Notes: generated by a model not told the origin, from the sequence alone. DNA of 64,000 nt from Flagellimonas nanhaiensis (GCF_003382275.1 NZ_QTJX01000002.1:620001-684000); one strand, 5' to 3'. Shown: positions 9,562 through 18,155, numbered from the stretch's first letter. Program-made: numbers and translations.

Positions 9562-10536
9562 TCAATCAACATGCCAGGTCGGAAAGACATTGTTGACCCC
9601 ATTATTGGTCAACTGCTTAAGCCCTTCCCCATCCGATCCAATAGTGAATATTTGAAACGTATCTGAATTTCTTTTGGATGAAAAAGCAATTCTTTTACCA
9701 TCTTGAGACCAAGAAGACCCATAAAAAATTGGTGGGGCTCCCTGATAATAGGGAACAAAAAGGTTTCGCTTATGTGCCTGGTTGCTGGTAAGGTTCCTCC
9801 TTTGGCTTCCATCCAAGTTCATAGTATATAGATCAATATATTTTCTCTTAGCGCTGTGATGCAGTACATGGAATGCTATTTTGCTCCCATCTGGAGACCA
9901 TGAAAAACCAAACTCATCAATATCTGGGGTTTTGGTCAAATTTTTCACATTCCTTCCATCCGCATCCATAATATAAATATCCGAGTTGCCCAATCTGTCC
10001 GAACCAAATAGGATTTTCTTTCCGTCATTAGACCACTGGGGTCCAAAATCGGACCCTTTGGTGTTGGAAATGTTTATATCGGACGACCCATCAACAGCCA
10101 TGATGAAGATTTCAAAATCCCCTTGAAAGTAAGGGGCGCTTTTAGTGTCTACTTTGTTGTAGGCCACTTTCTTGCCATCTGGTGACCAAGACCCAACATA
10201 AGTATAGTGCGGCCCCTTGGAGAATTTGCGCTGTTGGCTAAAATCATTGTTGGCAATGGCAATCTTGTACCCTCCGTACTTATAGGTTCCAAAAATCACC
10301 TGTTTTCCATCAGGAGAAAATTTGGGGGAACTATTGGCCCTTCTGGGCACGGCATCAAACGTATGTTGCTCCACGTCTGAACCATTAGGGTTCATTGAGA
10401 ATATTTCAAAGGAAGGAACTCTCTTATTCTCCATTTCTGAATCAAAATAGATACGTTCATTTCCTCGCTCTTGCCCTGAACATGAAGAACTCAGACTCAA
10501 AACTATTCCAAAGAATATCTGGTGGATTAATCGCAT
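9562..10536 (-). CDS. TolB-like WD40/PD40 beta-propeller protein, exported
   Basis: The protein has 324 residues and a hydrophobic N-terminal signal ending in LSLSSSCSGQ. Cys20 may be lipidated, although the lipobox is imperfect. The mature part contains repeated PD40 blades: SPKFSPDGKQVIFGT, GSWSPDGKKVAYN, PQWSNDGKKILFGSD, FSWSPDGSKIAFH and SSWSQDGKRIAFSS. These fold as a six-bladed propeller that binds peptides or carbohydrates in the periplasm. It is not the Pal-associated TolB itself, since the N-terminal TolB domain is missing. The gene is convergent with the serine hydrolase gene. A second propeller protein with a similar plan lies at 13793-14749. Confidence 0.88.
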   Translation of the reverse strand: MRLIHQIFFGIVLSLSSSCSGQERGNERIYFDSEMENKRVPSFEIFSMNPNGSDVEQHTFDAVPRRANSSPKFSPDGKQVIFGTYKYGGYKIAIANNDFSQQRKFSKGPHYTYVGSWSPDGKKVAYNKVDTKSAPYFQGDFEIFIMAVDGSSDINISNTKGSDFGPQWSNDGKKILFGSDRLGNSDIYIMDADGRNVKNLTKTPDIDEFGFSWSPDGSKIAFHVLHHSAKRKYIDLYTMNLDGSQRRNLTSNQAHKRNLFVPYYQGAPPIFYGSSWSQDGKRIAFSSKRNSDTFQIFTIGSDGEGLKQLTNNGVNNVFPTWHVD

Positions 10537-10653
10537 ATGAATTGAAACTTGTTGGAGGTCAAAATACTATCTAATCCTTCAAGGGAATTGCTTTTTGTGA
10601 TGTACGGTGAAATTGGTGAAAGTCGGTTTAAGACCCGTCTTCAATCCTACGGG

Positions 10654-11424
10654 TCAACTGTTGTTTTCCTCAAGATAAGATACAATATTAGCCTTGTAAG
10701 ACCTTCCAGAGGTGAATTCCAAACCCGTCTTTAGCCTTATTTTGTAGTAGGAGTTTCCCATATACCGACATGATTGGATATACCTTTTGCTGAGTATCAA
10801 AGATCTATGGACCCGTAAAAACTCCCCGGCAGAAAGCTCTTTTTCCATGGCGCTGATTGTGGCCCTATACAGATGTTTAGCTGAATCTGTGTGCAGTTCC
10901 AAATAATTGCCCTCCGACTTAAGGAATATTACATCTTCGGTGCTTATTCGTAGTAATCTTCCGTTCTTTTTTATAGTGAAATCTGTTCGGTGGTCAACGT
11001 CCTTTATTTGTTTGATCTCTTTGAAAAGACCGCTCAATTTTTCACCCAGTTCATAGGCTTTGTTTGTCTTCTTTATTTCCTGCATCCGATCAATGGATGC
11101 ATCCAAGCGTTCTTGGTCAAAGGGCTTTAAGAGATAATCCACTGCATTGATTTCAAAAGCCTTTAAAGCAAAAGAATCGTAAGCGGTGGTAAAAATCACA
11201 TAGGGTATCTTTTGAAGTTTTTGCAACACCGCAAAGCCATCAAAATCTGGCATTTGAATGTCCAAGAAAACAAAATCGGGTTCCTTTAGTTGTATACGCT
11301 CAATGGCCTCCTTGCCATTCCTGCATTCGGCCACGACCAGAATGTTGCGGTGCTTCTCCAACAGTTTAATGATCCGCTGTCTTGCCAAATACTCGTCATC
11401 TATTATAATACACCTCAATTGCAT
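10654..11424 (-). CDS. LytTR-family response regulator
   Basis: The protein has 256 residues. The receiver domain (1-120) shows IIIDDEYLARQR, phospho-acceptor Asp55 in FVFLDIQMPDFDGF, FTTAYDSFA and LLKPFDQ. The C-terminal LytTR domain (about 150-250) contains FTIKKNGRLLRISTEDVIFLKS and FLRVHRSLIL. ATG 11424 directly abuts the stop of the upstream kinase gene. The pair is arranged like the 5001-6787 system but differs clearly in sequence, so it is not a recent duplication. No LytTR operator pair was recognised in the short region upstream of the kinase. Confidence 0.95.
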   Translation of the reverse strand: MQLRCIIIDDEYLARQRIIKLLEKHRNILVVAECRNGKEAIERIQLKEPDFVFLDIQMPDFDGFAVLQKLQKIPYVIFTTAYDSFALKAFEINAVDYLLKPFDQERLDASIDRMQEIKKTNKAYELGEKLSGLFKEIKQIKDVDHRTDFTIKKNGRLLRISTEDVIFLKSEGNYLELHTDSAKHLYRATISAMEKELSAGEFLRVHRSLILSKRYIQSCRYMGNSYYKIRLKTGLEFTSGRSYKANIVSYLEENNS

Positions 11425-12531
11425 CTAAACTGTTTTATAGGGAAGGGTGATCTTGGCATTGAACAGCTGGGAATTGACTCTACCACATTCAAATTCAAAC
11501 AGATTCCCATAGATTCCTTCCAAACGTTGTCTAATATTTTTGAGTCCAACTCCGGTTCCATGATTTTTTGTTGTTTCGCTATCATTTTCCAACGTATTGG
11601 AAACTTGAATCTGGACAAGTTCACTTCCGAGCACTTTTCCCTGTCCTTTTTTAATTTCGATGGTGATTTTACCGCTTTTTACCGCAGGAACAACCCCATA
11701 TTTAATGGCGTTTTCAACTAGGGGCTGTAATATCATGCTGGGAAGCTTGGCGTCCAGGATATCTTTGGGAACGGTATAGTGAACCTGCATTTTATCCGCG
11801 TAGCGGATTTCTTCCAAGTCCAAATAATCTTTAATAAAGTCCAACTCTTTCTCGACTGTGGTCATCTGGTCCATTTCATTTTCCAACATACTTCTTAAAA
11901 GGCTCCCGATTTTGGTCAGCATTTTTTGGGCCTTCCGCGTATCAATATCTATCATTGAAGAAATGGAGTGCAGTGTGTTGAACAAAAAATGCGGATGCAA
12001 TTGCATCTGGAGGGTACTGATCTGAGCTTGAATAAGTGCTTGCTGATTTCTAAGATATTGTTTTTGATAGTTTGCGCCTACAAAGACAGCAACAATGACC
12101 AAAAGCTCAATAAAACTGGAAAAACTGCCAACCGCTAAGGACACAATCCCATTGGAGCCAAAAAAATCCTTCATGTACCCTGAATCCAAATAATAAATCA
12201 CATCATACAATTTAGTGGCCAAGGCCCTGTGGAGTAATGGAATGATCAACAAACTGAGTACTATTCCAACCCAATCCAACTTGGTCTTTCCCTTTTTAAA
12301 CAATTTGAGCGCCACCCATCCTATCCAAGGAACAAACAACAACCATAGTGTGTAATTGGCAACTATCTTTAAGCTGATGAATCCCCAGCTAAATGGAAAA
12401 TTGTAGTTGTTCACCAAGTGGTCCGTGTATTCCCGTGCAATGAAAAAACAGCAAACCACCAAAATGGCCACTCCCATCTTTCCAATGGAAATAGGCAAAT
12501 TTTTATAACTTTGGGAGAGCTGCTTCAGCAT
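11425..12531 (-). CDS. LytS/YehU-type sensor histidine kinase
   Basis: This 368-residue membrane kinase has four hydrophobic helices in the first 160 residues. A linker follows with QALIQAQISTLQMQLHPHFLFN, which carries the phospho-acceptor histidine, and then an HATPase domain with LQPLVENAIKYG and GTGVGLKNIRQRLEGIYG. It is the partner of the LytTR regulator that begins at the next base. The 63-base gap to the divergent lipoprotein gene at 12595 must hold the promoters of both. No periplasmic sensing domain is present, so sensing is probably through the membrane helices; this is an inference. Confidence 0.95.
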   Translation of the reverse strand: MLKQLSQSYKNLPISIGKMGVAILVVCCFFIAREYTDHLVNNYNFPFSWGFISLKIVANYTLWLLFVPWIGWVALKLFKKGKTKLDWVGIVLSLLIIPLLHRALATKLYDVIYYLDSGYMKDFFGSNGIVSLAVGSFSSFIELLVIVAVFVGANYQKQYLRNQQALIQAQISTLQMQLHPHFLFNTLHSISSMIDIDTRKAQKMLTKIGSLLRSMLENEMDQMTTVEKELDFIKDYLDLEEIRYADKMQVHYTVPKDILDAKLPSMILQPLVENAIKYGVVPAVKSGKITIEIKKGQGKVLGSELVQIQVSNTLENDSETTKNHGTGVGLKNIRQRLEGIYGNLFEFECGRVNSQLFNAKITLPYKTV

Positions 12532-12594
12532 ACCATCAATTTATCTTTCTAAGGTATAAAATGAATCCGTCAAATTTTCCATTTTCCTAAAGCG

Positions 12595-13077
12595 ATGAAA
12601 TACGTCCACATTTCCGGTTTGATTCTGATTTTGTTGTTCGTTTCCTGTAAGAACAACAAAAAGGAAGTAGTCTCCGATGATTCAAAAACCGAACAGACCT
12701 TAAAAGATATTAGCGAATTGTCCTATCAGGAAATCTTTTATTTGCTTCATAGTGAAGAGGAATATGGCATTGATTATCATGGCGAAGCTTTTGGTCAGGA
12801 TGCGTCTCATAAAGTCATTTTGGTCAATCTAGCATCTGATGGCTGTGGAAATGGAGTGGCACTACGGAGCACTGAGGATAAAATGACCCTTCAAGCTGCA
12901 GTGAAAATCTCTTTTCGTTTCCTTGGGAACCCAGCCAATGAAATGTATAGACTATATTCAGTAAAACCGGAAGAAACCATTCCCGTAGGCCATTCCAAAC
13001 TTTGCTACAATGGTTCAGAATATATTATCCAAAGGGAAATAGTCTCGGCCGGTTTTGAGGAACAAAATGAAGATTAA
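12595..13077 (+). CDS. Hypothetical lipoprotein
   Basis: This 160-residue protein has a lipoprotein signal: MKYVHISGLILILLFVSC, with Cys18 at the predicted lipidation site, followed by KNNKKEVVSDDS. The mature part is acidic and small, with two more cysteines (SDGCGNGVALRS and HSKLCYNGSEY) that could form a disulfide. No known domain was recognised. The gene is divergent from the LytS kinase at 11425-12531 and might be a target or accessory of that system, but this rests on position only. Its stop codon directly abuts that of the convergent DinB gene (TAA at 13075-13077, CTA at 13078-13080). Confidence 0.75.
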   Translation: MKYVHISGLILILLFVSCKNNKKEVVSDDSKTEQTLKDISELSYQEIFYLLHSEEEYGIDYHGEAFGQDASHKVILVNLASDGCGNGVALRSTEDKMTLQAAVKISFRFLGNPANEMYRLYSVKPEETIPVGHSKLCYNGSEYIIQREIVSAGFEEQNED

Positions 13078-13596
13078 CTACCAACCTCCGGATGGACCGG
13101 GGGCCACACCTTTCAATCTTGTGTAAATTGTACTTTTTCCATGTTCGCGTTGTAGATGGGAAGTCATGATGAGAATCGATTGTAGTCTTGACATTTTATT
13201 GCCGAAAAACTCAATCTCCTCTGCAAGATCCTCCTCTTTGAGCTTCTCCATTCCTGAGCGGATAAAAGCGAAAGAACCTTCCATTTGCGATATCACCTCC
13301 TTTTTCACCTTGGTTCCCGTTACTGGATTTGGGTCTGGAGAATTTAGTTTGACCACAGAGGCGAATAGGTAATTTGCCCCAGATGTATGTGCCATTTGCT
13401 CTGAAAAATCACGTAGCTCAGAAGTAGGTTTAAAGGTGTAGTGCTCTTCGGGCATGGCTTTGGCGGTTTCCACAACCATTTTGGTCATGCTATCCCAAGC
13501 TGTTAGCATACTTTCCTTTTTTACTTGTGCTTTTGAAGTGCCGAACGACACTAAAAGCAATAGGGTAAAACACCCTTTGACAATCATTTTTTTCAT
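13078..13596 (-). CDS. Exported DinB-family protein
   Basis: The protein has 172 residues with an N-terminal signal peptide (MKKMIVKGCFTLLLLVSFGTSKAQ). The rest is a four-helix DinB/YfiT-like fold, with the metal-type histidines in FSEQMAHTSGANY and in MTSHLQREHGKS. DinB proteins usually bind a divalent metal with three histidines. Exported versions are frequent in Bacteroidota but their reactions are mostly unknown. The gene is convergent with the lipoprotein gene and divergent from the propeller gene at 13793. The name DinB reflects the fold and does not imply a role in DNA damage. Confidence 0.88.
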   Translation of the reverse strand: MKKMIVKGCFTLLLLVSFGTSKAQVKKESMLTAWDSMTKMVVETAKAMPEEHYTFKPTSELRDFSEQMAHTSGANYLFASVVKLNSPDPNPVTGTKVKKEVISQMEGSFAFIRSGMEKLKEEDLAEEIEFFGNKMSRLQSILIMTSHLQREHGKSTIYTRLKGVAPGPSGGW

Positions 13597-13792
13597 AAAA
13601 AGACGAATTTTGGTTCATTCAAATCTAGACCCACATAGGTTTCTTTTTCAGAACAAAGTGACCGACGTTTCTTTTTGGGACAAATGCAGCATAAAAGTGC
13701 TTAGTTGGTCACATTCTAGGCAGTTTATCACAATCCATTAGACAAAACTCCTTCTCCATTCTATTTTCGGATTAAATTCAAAATCCAGAAAA

Positions 13793-14749
13793 ATGGGAGA
13801 AATCAAAAACAAGCTAATCTTAGTTTTCTTTATAGGTTTAATGGCAATGTCCTGTCTTCAAAACCCTAAACAAGACAAACAAAATAACCAGCCAAGTGAA
13901 AAGGCCACTACTGAAATTGAAGAGAAGGAAAAAGATACAATAAAAGGGACCCCGGACCTGGGACCACACTTTAACCCTAAGGGAAACGAAATTGCTTATT
14001 ATTCATATGTGGGAAAGGATCAATCGGCCTCAAGAATTTTCATTTCTAACCTTAATGGCAATACAACTAGAGAAGTTTCAGCTTTGGATTCCATAGGATT
14101 TCATACGGAACCCAAATGGTCTCCTGATGGAAAAAGAATTGCGTATACCAATTTTCTGGAAGAAGGCGCACGAATAATGTGTATCACTTCAAACGGAGAG
14201 GAACTGACCAAACTGGCCACAGTGTCGGAAGACGGATTCCACATGTTCAGTTCGTGGGACTTGGATGGTGAGGGATATTATTTTTTTCATTGGCCCAAGG
14301 AAGCATTTACCCCTGATGCATATTACGCAAAGGGCGAAAAAGTGGAAAGGCTAACAGAAAATGGAAGGACAAACAGGCCTCAAATGACCAAAAGTGGTGC
14401 GTTGTACGTGAACAGAATTGATGATCTGGAAAATTATATTGCCACCAAACAGTTGTTCAACAAGAAAACAAAAAGCACTAAAGATATGCCAGAATTGGAA
14501 GCAGAGTTTATTACTGGTGATCATGCCCTTAAAACTGTTGCGGATGAAAATTCGACCATTTTTATATTGGAAGATTTGCAGGGAAACGACCTAAAGGAGT
14601 TGGGGCGGGTTCCCTATAAGGGAATCATGTTTACCGTGCTAGATGAAGCGCTAAAATATATAGCCTACAACACCAGTTTTGAGGACGGTGCTGAAATTCA
14701 CTTAATGGAAGTAGCCACAGGAAAAATCACCAAGCTCACACAAAATTGA
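13793..14749 (+). CDS. TolB-like propeller lipoprotein
   Basis: This 318-residue lipoprotein has a signal ending in GLMAMSC, with predicted lipidated Cys21. A low-complexity charged linker follows (QNPKQDKQNNQPSEKATTE), then PD40-type blades such as GPHFNPKGNEIAYYSY and PKWSPDGKRIAYTNF. Later blades are more degenerate than in the 9562-10536 protein. The family acts in the periplasm or on the outer membrane as a binding module. The alpha/beta hydrolase gene begins five bases after its stop codon, so the two are likely co-transcribed. The ligand is unknown. Confidence 0.85.
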   Translation: MGEIKNKLILVFFIGLMAMSCLQNPKQDKQNNQPSEKATTEIEEKEKDTIKGTPDLGPHFNPKGNEIAYYSYVGKDQSASRIFISNLNGNTTREVSALDSIGFHTEPKWSPDGKRIAYTNFLEEGARIMCITSNGEELTKLATVSEDGFHMFSSWDLDGEGYYFFHWPKEAFTPDAYYAKGEKVERLTENGRTNRPQMTKSGALYVNRIDDLENYIATKQLFNKKTKSTKDMPELEAEFITGDHALKTVADENSTIFILEDLQGNDLKELGRVPYKGIMFTVLDEALKYIAYNTSFEDGAEIHLMEVATGKITKLTQN

Positions 14750-14754
14750 TCATC

Positions 14755-15426
14755 ATGAATTTCTACAAAACAAAACGACTTTTTCTGTGTCTGCTATTTG
14801 GGATCATCTCCTATCAAATGTCGGCCCAACAAAAGGTCATGGAGCTTGGAACGGGAACTAACAAACTGTTGGTTCGCATCACAATGCCAGACAATTATTC
14901 TCCTACTAAAAGCTACCCCGTATTATTGGGGCCTGGATTGGATGGAGGAAATCTTGAAACAGGATGTAGGTTTTTTGGTCCAAATCCGGAGAAACATGGG
15001 TGGATTTTGGTGGAGAGCCTTGTTCATATGAAATCTAGAAAAATGGTCAATGTTCTACTGAACCATTTAGAGGCACATTACAAAATAAAAGCCACCGTCA
15101 TTCTTGGATTTTCTGCTAATAGCGTTGCTATGTTTGAGATTGCCTCACAGTTCCGTGACCGCATACACGGAGTGGTGGGAATGCCAGGAAATCCAGCTAT
15201 TGGAGCCTCCGAAAAACTGAAGCTGTTCGCTAAAACCAAAATAACAATGATTGTTGGCGAACGAGACACTTATTGGAAAAAAAGAGCACAAAAGGCCAAC
15301 AAAGCCATGGATGAACTTGGAATTTGGAACAATCTTGTCATTGTGCCCAAAGGAGGGCATATTTTGGATGAATTTGCTGGAAAACCTCTTTTTTCGGTAT
15401 TGAACAAGATGGTTTATGCAAAATGA
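14755..15426 (+). CDS. Secreted alpha/beta hydrolase
   Basis: The product from ATG 14755 has about 223 residues, with a signal peptide ending near YQMSAQ. The fold is that of a short alpha/beta hydrolase, like dienelactone hydrolases or small esterases. The nucleophile elbow is GFSANS (a GxSxx form without the usual last glycine), the acid is probably in VGERDTYWKK, and the histidine is in VPKGGHILDEF. An in-frame TTG at 14746 was not chosen because it adds nothing to the signal peptide. The gene is the second of a two-gene operon with the TolB-like lipoprotein. The substrate is not known. Confidence 0.82.
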   Translation: MNFYKTKRLFLCLLFGIISYQMSAQQKVMELGTGTNKLLVRITMPDNYSPTKSYPVLLGPGLDGGNLETGCRFFGPNPEKHGWILVESLVHMKSRKMVNVLLNHLEAHYKIKATVILGFSANSVAMFEIASQFRDRIHGVVGMPGNPAIGASEKLKLFAKTKITMIVGERDTYWKKRAQKANKAMDELGIWNNLVIVPKGGHILDEFAGKPLFSVLNKMVYAK

Positions 15427-15484
15427 AACGCCGCTTCACATTGCGATCCCTATAAATTATACATGGTGTTTTATTCAAAAAAAA

Positions 15485-15513
15485 GTAACCCTGTCCGAAA
15501 TGGACAGGGTTAC
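15485..15513 (-). terminator. Intrinsic terminator of the isochorismatase-like gene
   Basis: A perfect 12-bp stem (GTAACCCTGTCC / GGACAGGGTTAC) with a five-base loop is followed on the minus strand by a run of eight T (15484-15477). This is a textbook rho-independent terminator, 47 bases after the stop of the minus-strand gene at 15560. It also separates that gene from the convergent hydrolase operon. Confidence 0.92.
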
Positions 15514-15559
15514 CAACCTTTAAACTTTATGTTTATCTGTTATTTTGCTACAACACGGT

Positions 15560-16291
15560 TTACTTAAAAAGAGCTTTAAATTCGTTGGTGGTGTACACGT
15601 GGCTTGCCACGAATCTGTAGTTAATTTCAGCTGCAACGTTTCCATCATAGCCGGGAGCAACAGCTGAAGCTGTGGCATCCTTTACAACTGCCACTTCAAA
15701 ACCATCTTCAAGTAATTCTCTTAGGTGCGATTCTACACAAAGGTTTCCTGACATACCTGCCAAAACCACTTTGTCTATTTTTTGTTTTCTCAATTGAAGA
15801 GAAAGATCATTTTGCTCCGGTCCATAAACTTTGTGTGGGCCAACAACGGTTACAAAGTCCTTTTCGATATATTTTTTATACCGTGGCAACCAATCAGCGC
15901 CAGATCCTTCAAAACCTTTTTTATTCAATTGGTCACCACGGTCAAACATACCAATGTCGTGCATCAATTTTTCCAAAGCCCCTTCAAACTTCCATTTGTG
16001 GTCATGCTCATAATAATAATGTGGCGAAATGAATACTTTTACTCCATTGGCTTCTGCAATTTGAAACAAAGTTTCCAGATTTTCAACGGTCTTGTTTTTC
16101 ATCACGCTTTCTCCTATCACGCCCCAGGTTACTCCATCTGGGCTTAAAAAGTCATTTTGGGGATCCGTGATTACAATTGCTGTGGTTCCATCAACTTCAA
16201 ATCCAGGATCAGGTATTTGAGCAAACAATTCTGAACTTGAGCCAACAAGTACAGCTAGAATTAGTAAGGTTTTTGTAAGTCTGTTTTTCAT
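15560..16291 (-). CDS. Exported cysteine hydrolase of the isochorismatase family
   Basis: This 243-residue protein has a signal peptide (MKNRLTKTLLILAVLVGSSSELFAQ) and an isochorismatase-like fold. The catalytic triad is readable: Asp43 in IVITDPQNDFL, Lys154 in VGPHKVYGPEQND and nucleophile Cys185 in LAGMSGNLCVESHLRELL. The family includes nicotinamidases, N-carbamoylsarcosine amidases and ureidoacrylate hydrolases. A periplasmic location is unusual for those enzymes, so the substrate remains open. The gene is monocistronic, with its own strong terminator at 15485-15513 and an operator-like inverted repeat at 16344-16366 upstream. Confidence 0.9.
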   Translation of the reverse strand: MKNRLTKTLLILAVLVGSSSELFAQIPDPGFEVDGTTAIVITDPQNDFLSPDGVTWGVIGESVMKNKTVENLETLFQIAEANGVKVFISPHYYYEHDHKWKFEGALEKLMHDIGMFDRGDQLNKKGFEGSGADWLPRYKKYIEKDFVTVVGPHKVYGPEQNDLSLQLRKQKIDKVVLAGMSGNLCVESHLRELLEDGFEVAVVKDATASAVAPGYDGNVAAEINYRFVASHVYTTNEFKALFK

Positions 16292-16343
16292 CTTTTTTGA
16301 TTTTGCGTTTTACTATATTTTTTTCGGTGTTTGATGGTTACTT

Positions 16344-16366
16344 GACATTTACTTCAGTAAAATGTC
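16344..16366. promoter_or_regulatory. Near-perfect inverted repeat, candidate operator upstream of the isochorismatase-like gene
   Basis: Left arm GACATTTACT (16344-16353), two-base spacer TC, right arm AGTAAAATGTC (16356-16366). The arms are complementary apart from one extra A in the right arm. The site is 53-75 bases upstream of the minus-strand start at 16291 and has no adjoining T tract. This fits a dimeric repressor or activator site; the binding protein is unknown. Confidence 0.4.
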
Positions 16367-16509
16367 GTCCTACAAACATTACTTATTATATGATCCAAAA
16401 GTAGAGCTGGAAACTGGCCAGAATTGTGCAATCTTGGCCGGGATGTTCTATAATCGCTCTTTGATTATCATGTGTTTGGCATTGAAGTTGGGATGGCAAA
16501 AAACAATTG

Positions 16510-16536
16510 ACCACCTAAGGAAAATCCAAAGGTGGT
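16510..16536 (-). terminator. Candidate bidirectional hairpin terminator
   Basis: ACCACCT (16510-16516) pairs with AGGTGGT (16530-16536), with an inner GGA/TCC pairing separated by small symmetric A bulges. On the plus strand it is followed by TTTTAAATAA, and on the minus strand by CAATTGTTTTTTG. It would terminate minus-strand transcripts coming from the VOC gene region. The stem is moderate, so this is a tentative call. Confidence 0.45.
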
Positions 16537-16619
16537 TTTTAAATAAAAGAATCAATTCTGCTATATTTTAAAGAGGCGAGCTTTTTAGAAAAGTAAGGTC
16601 TAAATGGCCAGTGCTATTC

Positions 16620-16778
16620 TCAAACAAACCAGCCATTTTCATCGCAATAGTATTCTGATTGGGTGCTGGGATCACAATAATTGCTGTTGTTGTAACTAGT
16701 ATTTTTGCGACTGGCCGTCTTGAATCTGTTATGTAGATTTATTGCTAAGTTATTTGATATTTCCTTTATGATTCTCAT
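16620..16778 (-). CDS. Possible small hypothetical protein (52 residues)
   Basis: An ATG-to-TGA frame of 53 codons starts 35 bases downstream of the VOC gene on the same strand. The protein is polar, rich in Asn, Ser and Tyr, and ends SEYYCDENGWFV, with two cysteines. No domain was recognised. The hairpin at 16510-16536 follows it by about 85 bases. Position and composition are compatible with a real short gene in the VOC transcript, but chance cannot be excluded. Confidence 0.3.
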   Translation of the reverse strand: MRIIKEISNNLAINLHNRFKTASRKNTSYNNSNYCDPSTQSEYYCDENGWFV

Positions 16779-16813
16779 AGTCTCTTATGCTGTGGTATGA
16801 AATAATTCCTTGA

Positions 16814-17173
16814 TTAAGGCCTCTCGCTTATTTCTAAGTTATTTCCTTCTGGATCTTGAAACCAAGCTGACAAGCTACCATCCAAATTGAAAATCTTCTC
16901 TCCCTTGGCCTCAAAAAACTTTACTCCCTTGCTTTCCAGTTCCCCCACAGCTTCTTCAATACTTTCTACCGTAAAACTGATTGCTGTATGCTCCGCTTTG
17001 TTTTCATCATTCCTTTTGTATAGGAGAAATCTTCCATTATTGATTTTTGCCCAATACATTCCCATAGTTTCACTAAGTACTTCTAACTGAAACCCTAGGG
17101 TTTTCACGTAGAATTCTTTAGCCCTATTCACATCTAACACAGGAATTGCTGCAACAATTTCATTAATTTTCAT
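16814..17173 (-). CDS. VOC family protein (glyoxalase/bleomycin-resistance fold)
   Basis: This 119-residue single-domain VOC protein begins with IVAAIPVLDVNRAKEFYVKTLGF. It has the middle block EHTAISFTVESIEEAVGELESKG and ends with LSAWFQDPEGNNLEISERP. The two beta-alpha-beta-beta-beta units and the metal-type residues (the E in NLEIS and a His in the middle strand) are typical. Members include glyoxalases, dioxygenases and antibiotic-binding proteins, and nothing here decides between them. It lies downstream of an AraC regulator (17370-18155) on the same strand, with a possible 47-codon frame in between. Confidence 0.9.
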   Translation of the reverse strand: MKINEIVAAIPVLDVNRAKEFYVKTLGFQLEVLSETMGMYWAKINNGRFLLYKRNDENKAEHTAISFTVESIEEAVGELESKGVKFFEAKGEKIFNLDGSLSAWFQDPEGNNLEISERP

Positions 17174-17195
17174 GGGTTATTATTTTGATTTTCGT

Positions 17196-17339
17196 CTAAT
17201 TCAGGCAAATGACACTATTGAACTTTGATTCATCAATGTGATTTTTAATACGCTTCATCAGCGGAGTGAAATCTTCATTGGTTTTGACCAATCTAAACTT
17301 GCTTTTGCTCATTCCGAGTCCGTTTCCATTGTACTTCAT
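17196..17339 (-). CDS. Possible small hypothetical protein (47 residues)
   Basis: An ATG-to-TAG frame lies between the AraC gene and the VOC gene on the minus strand, starting 30 bases after the former and ending 22 bases before the latter. The predicted protein is basic (MKYNGNGLGMSKSKFRLVKT) and ends NSVICLN. No family was recognised. The tight spacing to both neighbours suggests it could be a real member of this transcript, or the remnant of a longer gene. Support is weak. Confidence 0.3.
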   Translation of the reverse strand: MKYNGNGLGMSKSKFRLVKTNEDFTPLMKRIKNHIDESKFNSVICLN

Positions 17340-17369
17340 ATTCTCTTTTTTTAAGATTGTTCTCTGAAG

Positions 17370-18155
17370 TTATGATGCAGCAAGCGTCATTTGCCGATGT
17401 GCTTTCCTAAATTTTAAGGGGGTTATTCCGTAACTGCTTTTGAATAATTGTGTAAAATGACTGGCATTGTCGCAACCAACACCCATACCCACTTGTATAA
17501 TGTTATCCTCAGAGTATAACAGAAGCTCTTTTGCGCGTTGCATTCTCAAGCGCTTTGTAAACTGTTGTGGGGTTTCGCCAGTGGTTCTCTTGAACATTCT
17601 AATAAAATGGTGAACACTTAATTTTACCAATGACGCCAAATCGCTTGTACTAATTTGGTGGTCTATGTTTTCGGTGATATGATGCTTTATTTTTTGCATC
17701 TGAAATGGGGTTATGCCCATTTTAAGCTCTCCATTATTGGCCAGGTCCAGCGAAGTCTGCTTAACCAAATAATCAGTCATTGTGACTACCATATTCTCTA
17801 GATACCATTTATCATCAAGAGGGCGATACAAAAGTTCTTGTGTCAAATAAATGGCCAATTGGTTACTCAAGGCATCATCCAAAAAGGATTGCTTTTGAAA
17901 GCTGTCATAATCAAGGTCCAAGTTCATTTTTCCAAACACTCCATTGTACACACCAAGTACCAAAGGCCCATCCACGGTAACGCTCTCCGCAACGTCCAAT
18001 TGGAAAATAAATTGATAGTCCTTGTTTCCAGAATTGAACTTTCGCTCGTTTTCCCTATTGTTTATCAGAAATAGAAAAACAGATTTCCTGTGAGCCAATG
18101 TCCTTACCCTTTGCTTCTCTTGTATAATCTCTTTAAGTCTCTTTACATATTCCAT
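17370..18155 (-). CDS. AraC-family transcriptional regulator
   Basis: This is a soluble 261-residue regulator. The C-terminal 100 residues form the AraC/XylS double helix-turn-helix: ISTSDLASLVKLSVHHFIRMFKR for the first, and QVGMGVGCDNASHFTQLFKSSYGITPLKFRK for the second. The N-terminal 150 residues show no clear cupin motif and may be an unassigned ligand domain. The start is ATG 18155. Its promoter lies in the 256-base region shared with the divergent giant kinase gene, which also holds the LytTR-type repeats. Control of the VOC gene downstream is plausible but inferred. Confidence 0.93.
   Translation of the reverse strand: MEYVKRLKEIIQEKQRVRTLAHRKSVFLFLINNRENERKFNSGNKDYQFIFQLDVAESVTVDGPLVLGVYNGVFGKMNLDLDYDSFQKQSFLDDALSNQLAIYLTQELLYRPLDDKWYLENMVVTMTDYLVKQTSLDLANNGELKMGITPFQMQKIKHHITENIDHQISTSDLASLVKLSVHHFIRMFKRTTGETPQQFTKRLRMQRAKELLLYSEDNIIQVGMGVGCDNASHFTQLFKSSYGITPLKFRKAHRQMTLAAS

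Larger units (their letters stand above)
16292..16619. other. Intergenic region without a convincing gene
   Basis: About 330 bases lie between the isochorismatase-like gene and the next possible small gene. They contain the inverted repeat at 16344-16366 and the hairpin at 16510-16536. A 69-codon plus-strand frame (16362-16571) starts inside the inverted repeat and runs through the hairpin, has no recognisable domain and is judged spurious. Confidence 0.6.

Noticed and set aside
16362..16571. A 69-codon plus-strand frame
   Set aside because: It starts within an inverted repeat, runs through a hairpin and has no recognisable protein features.
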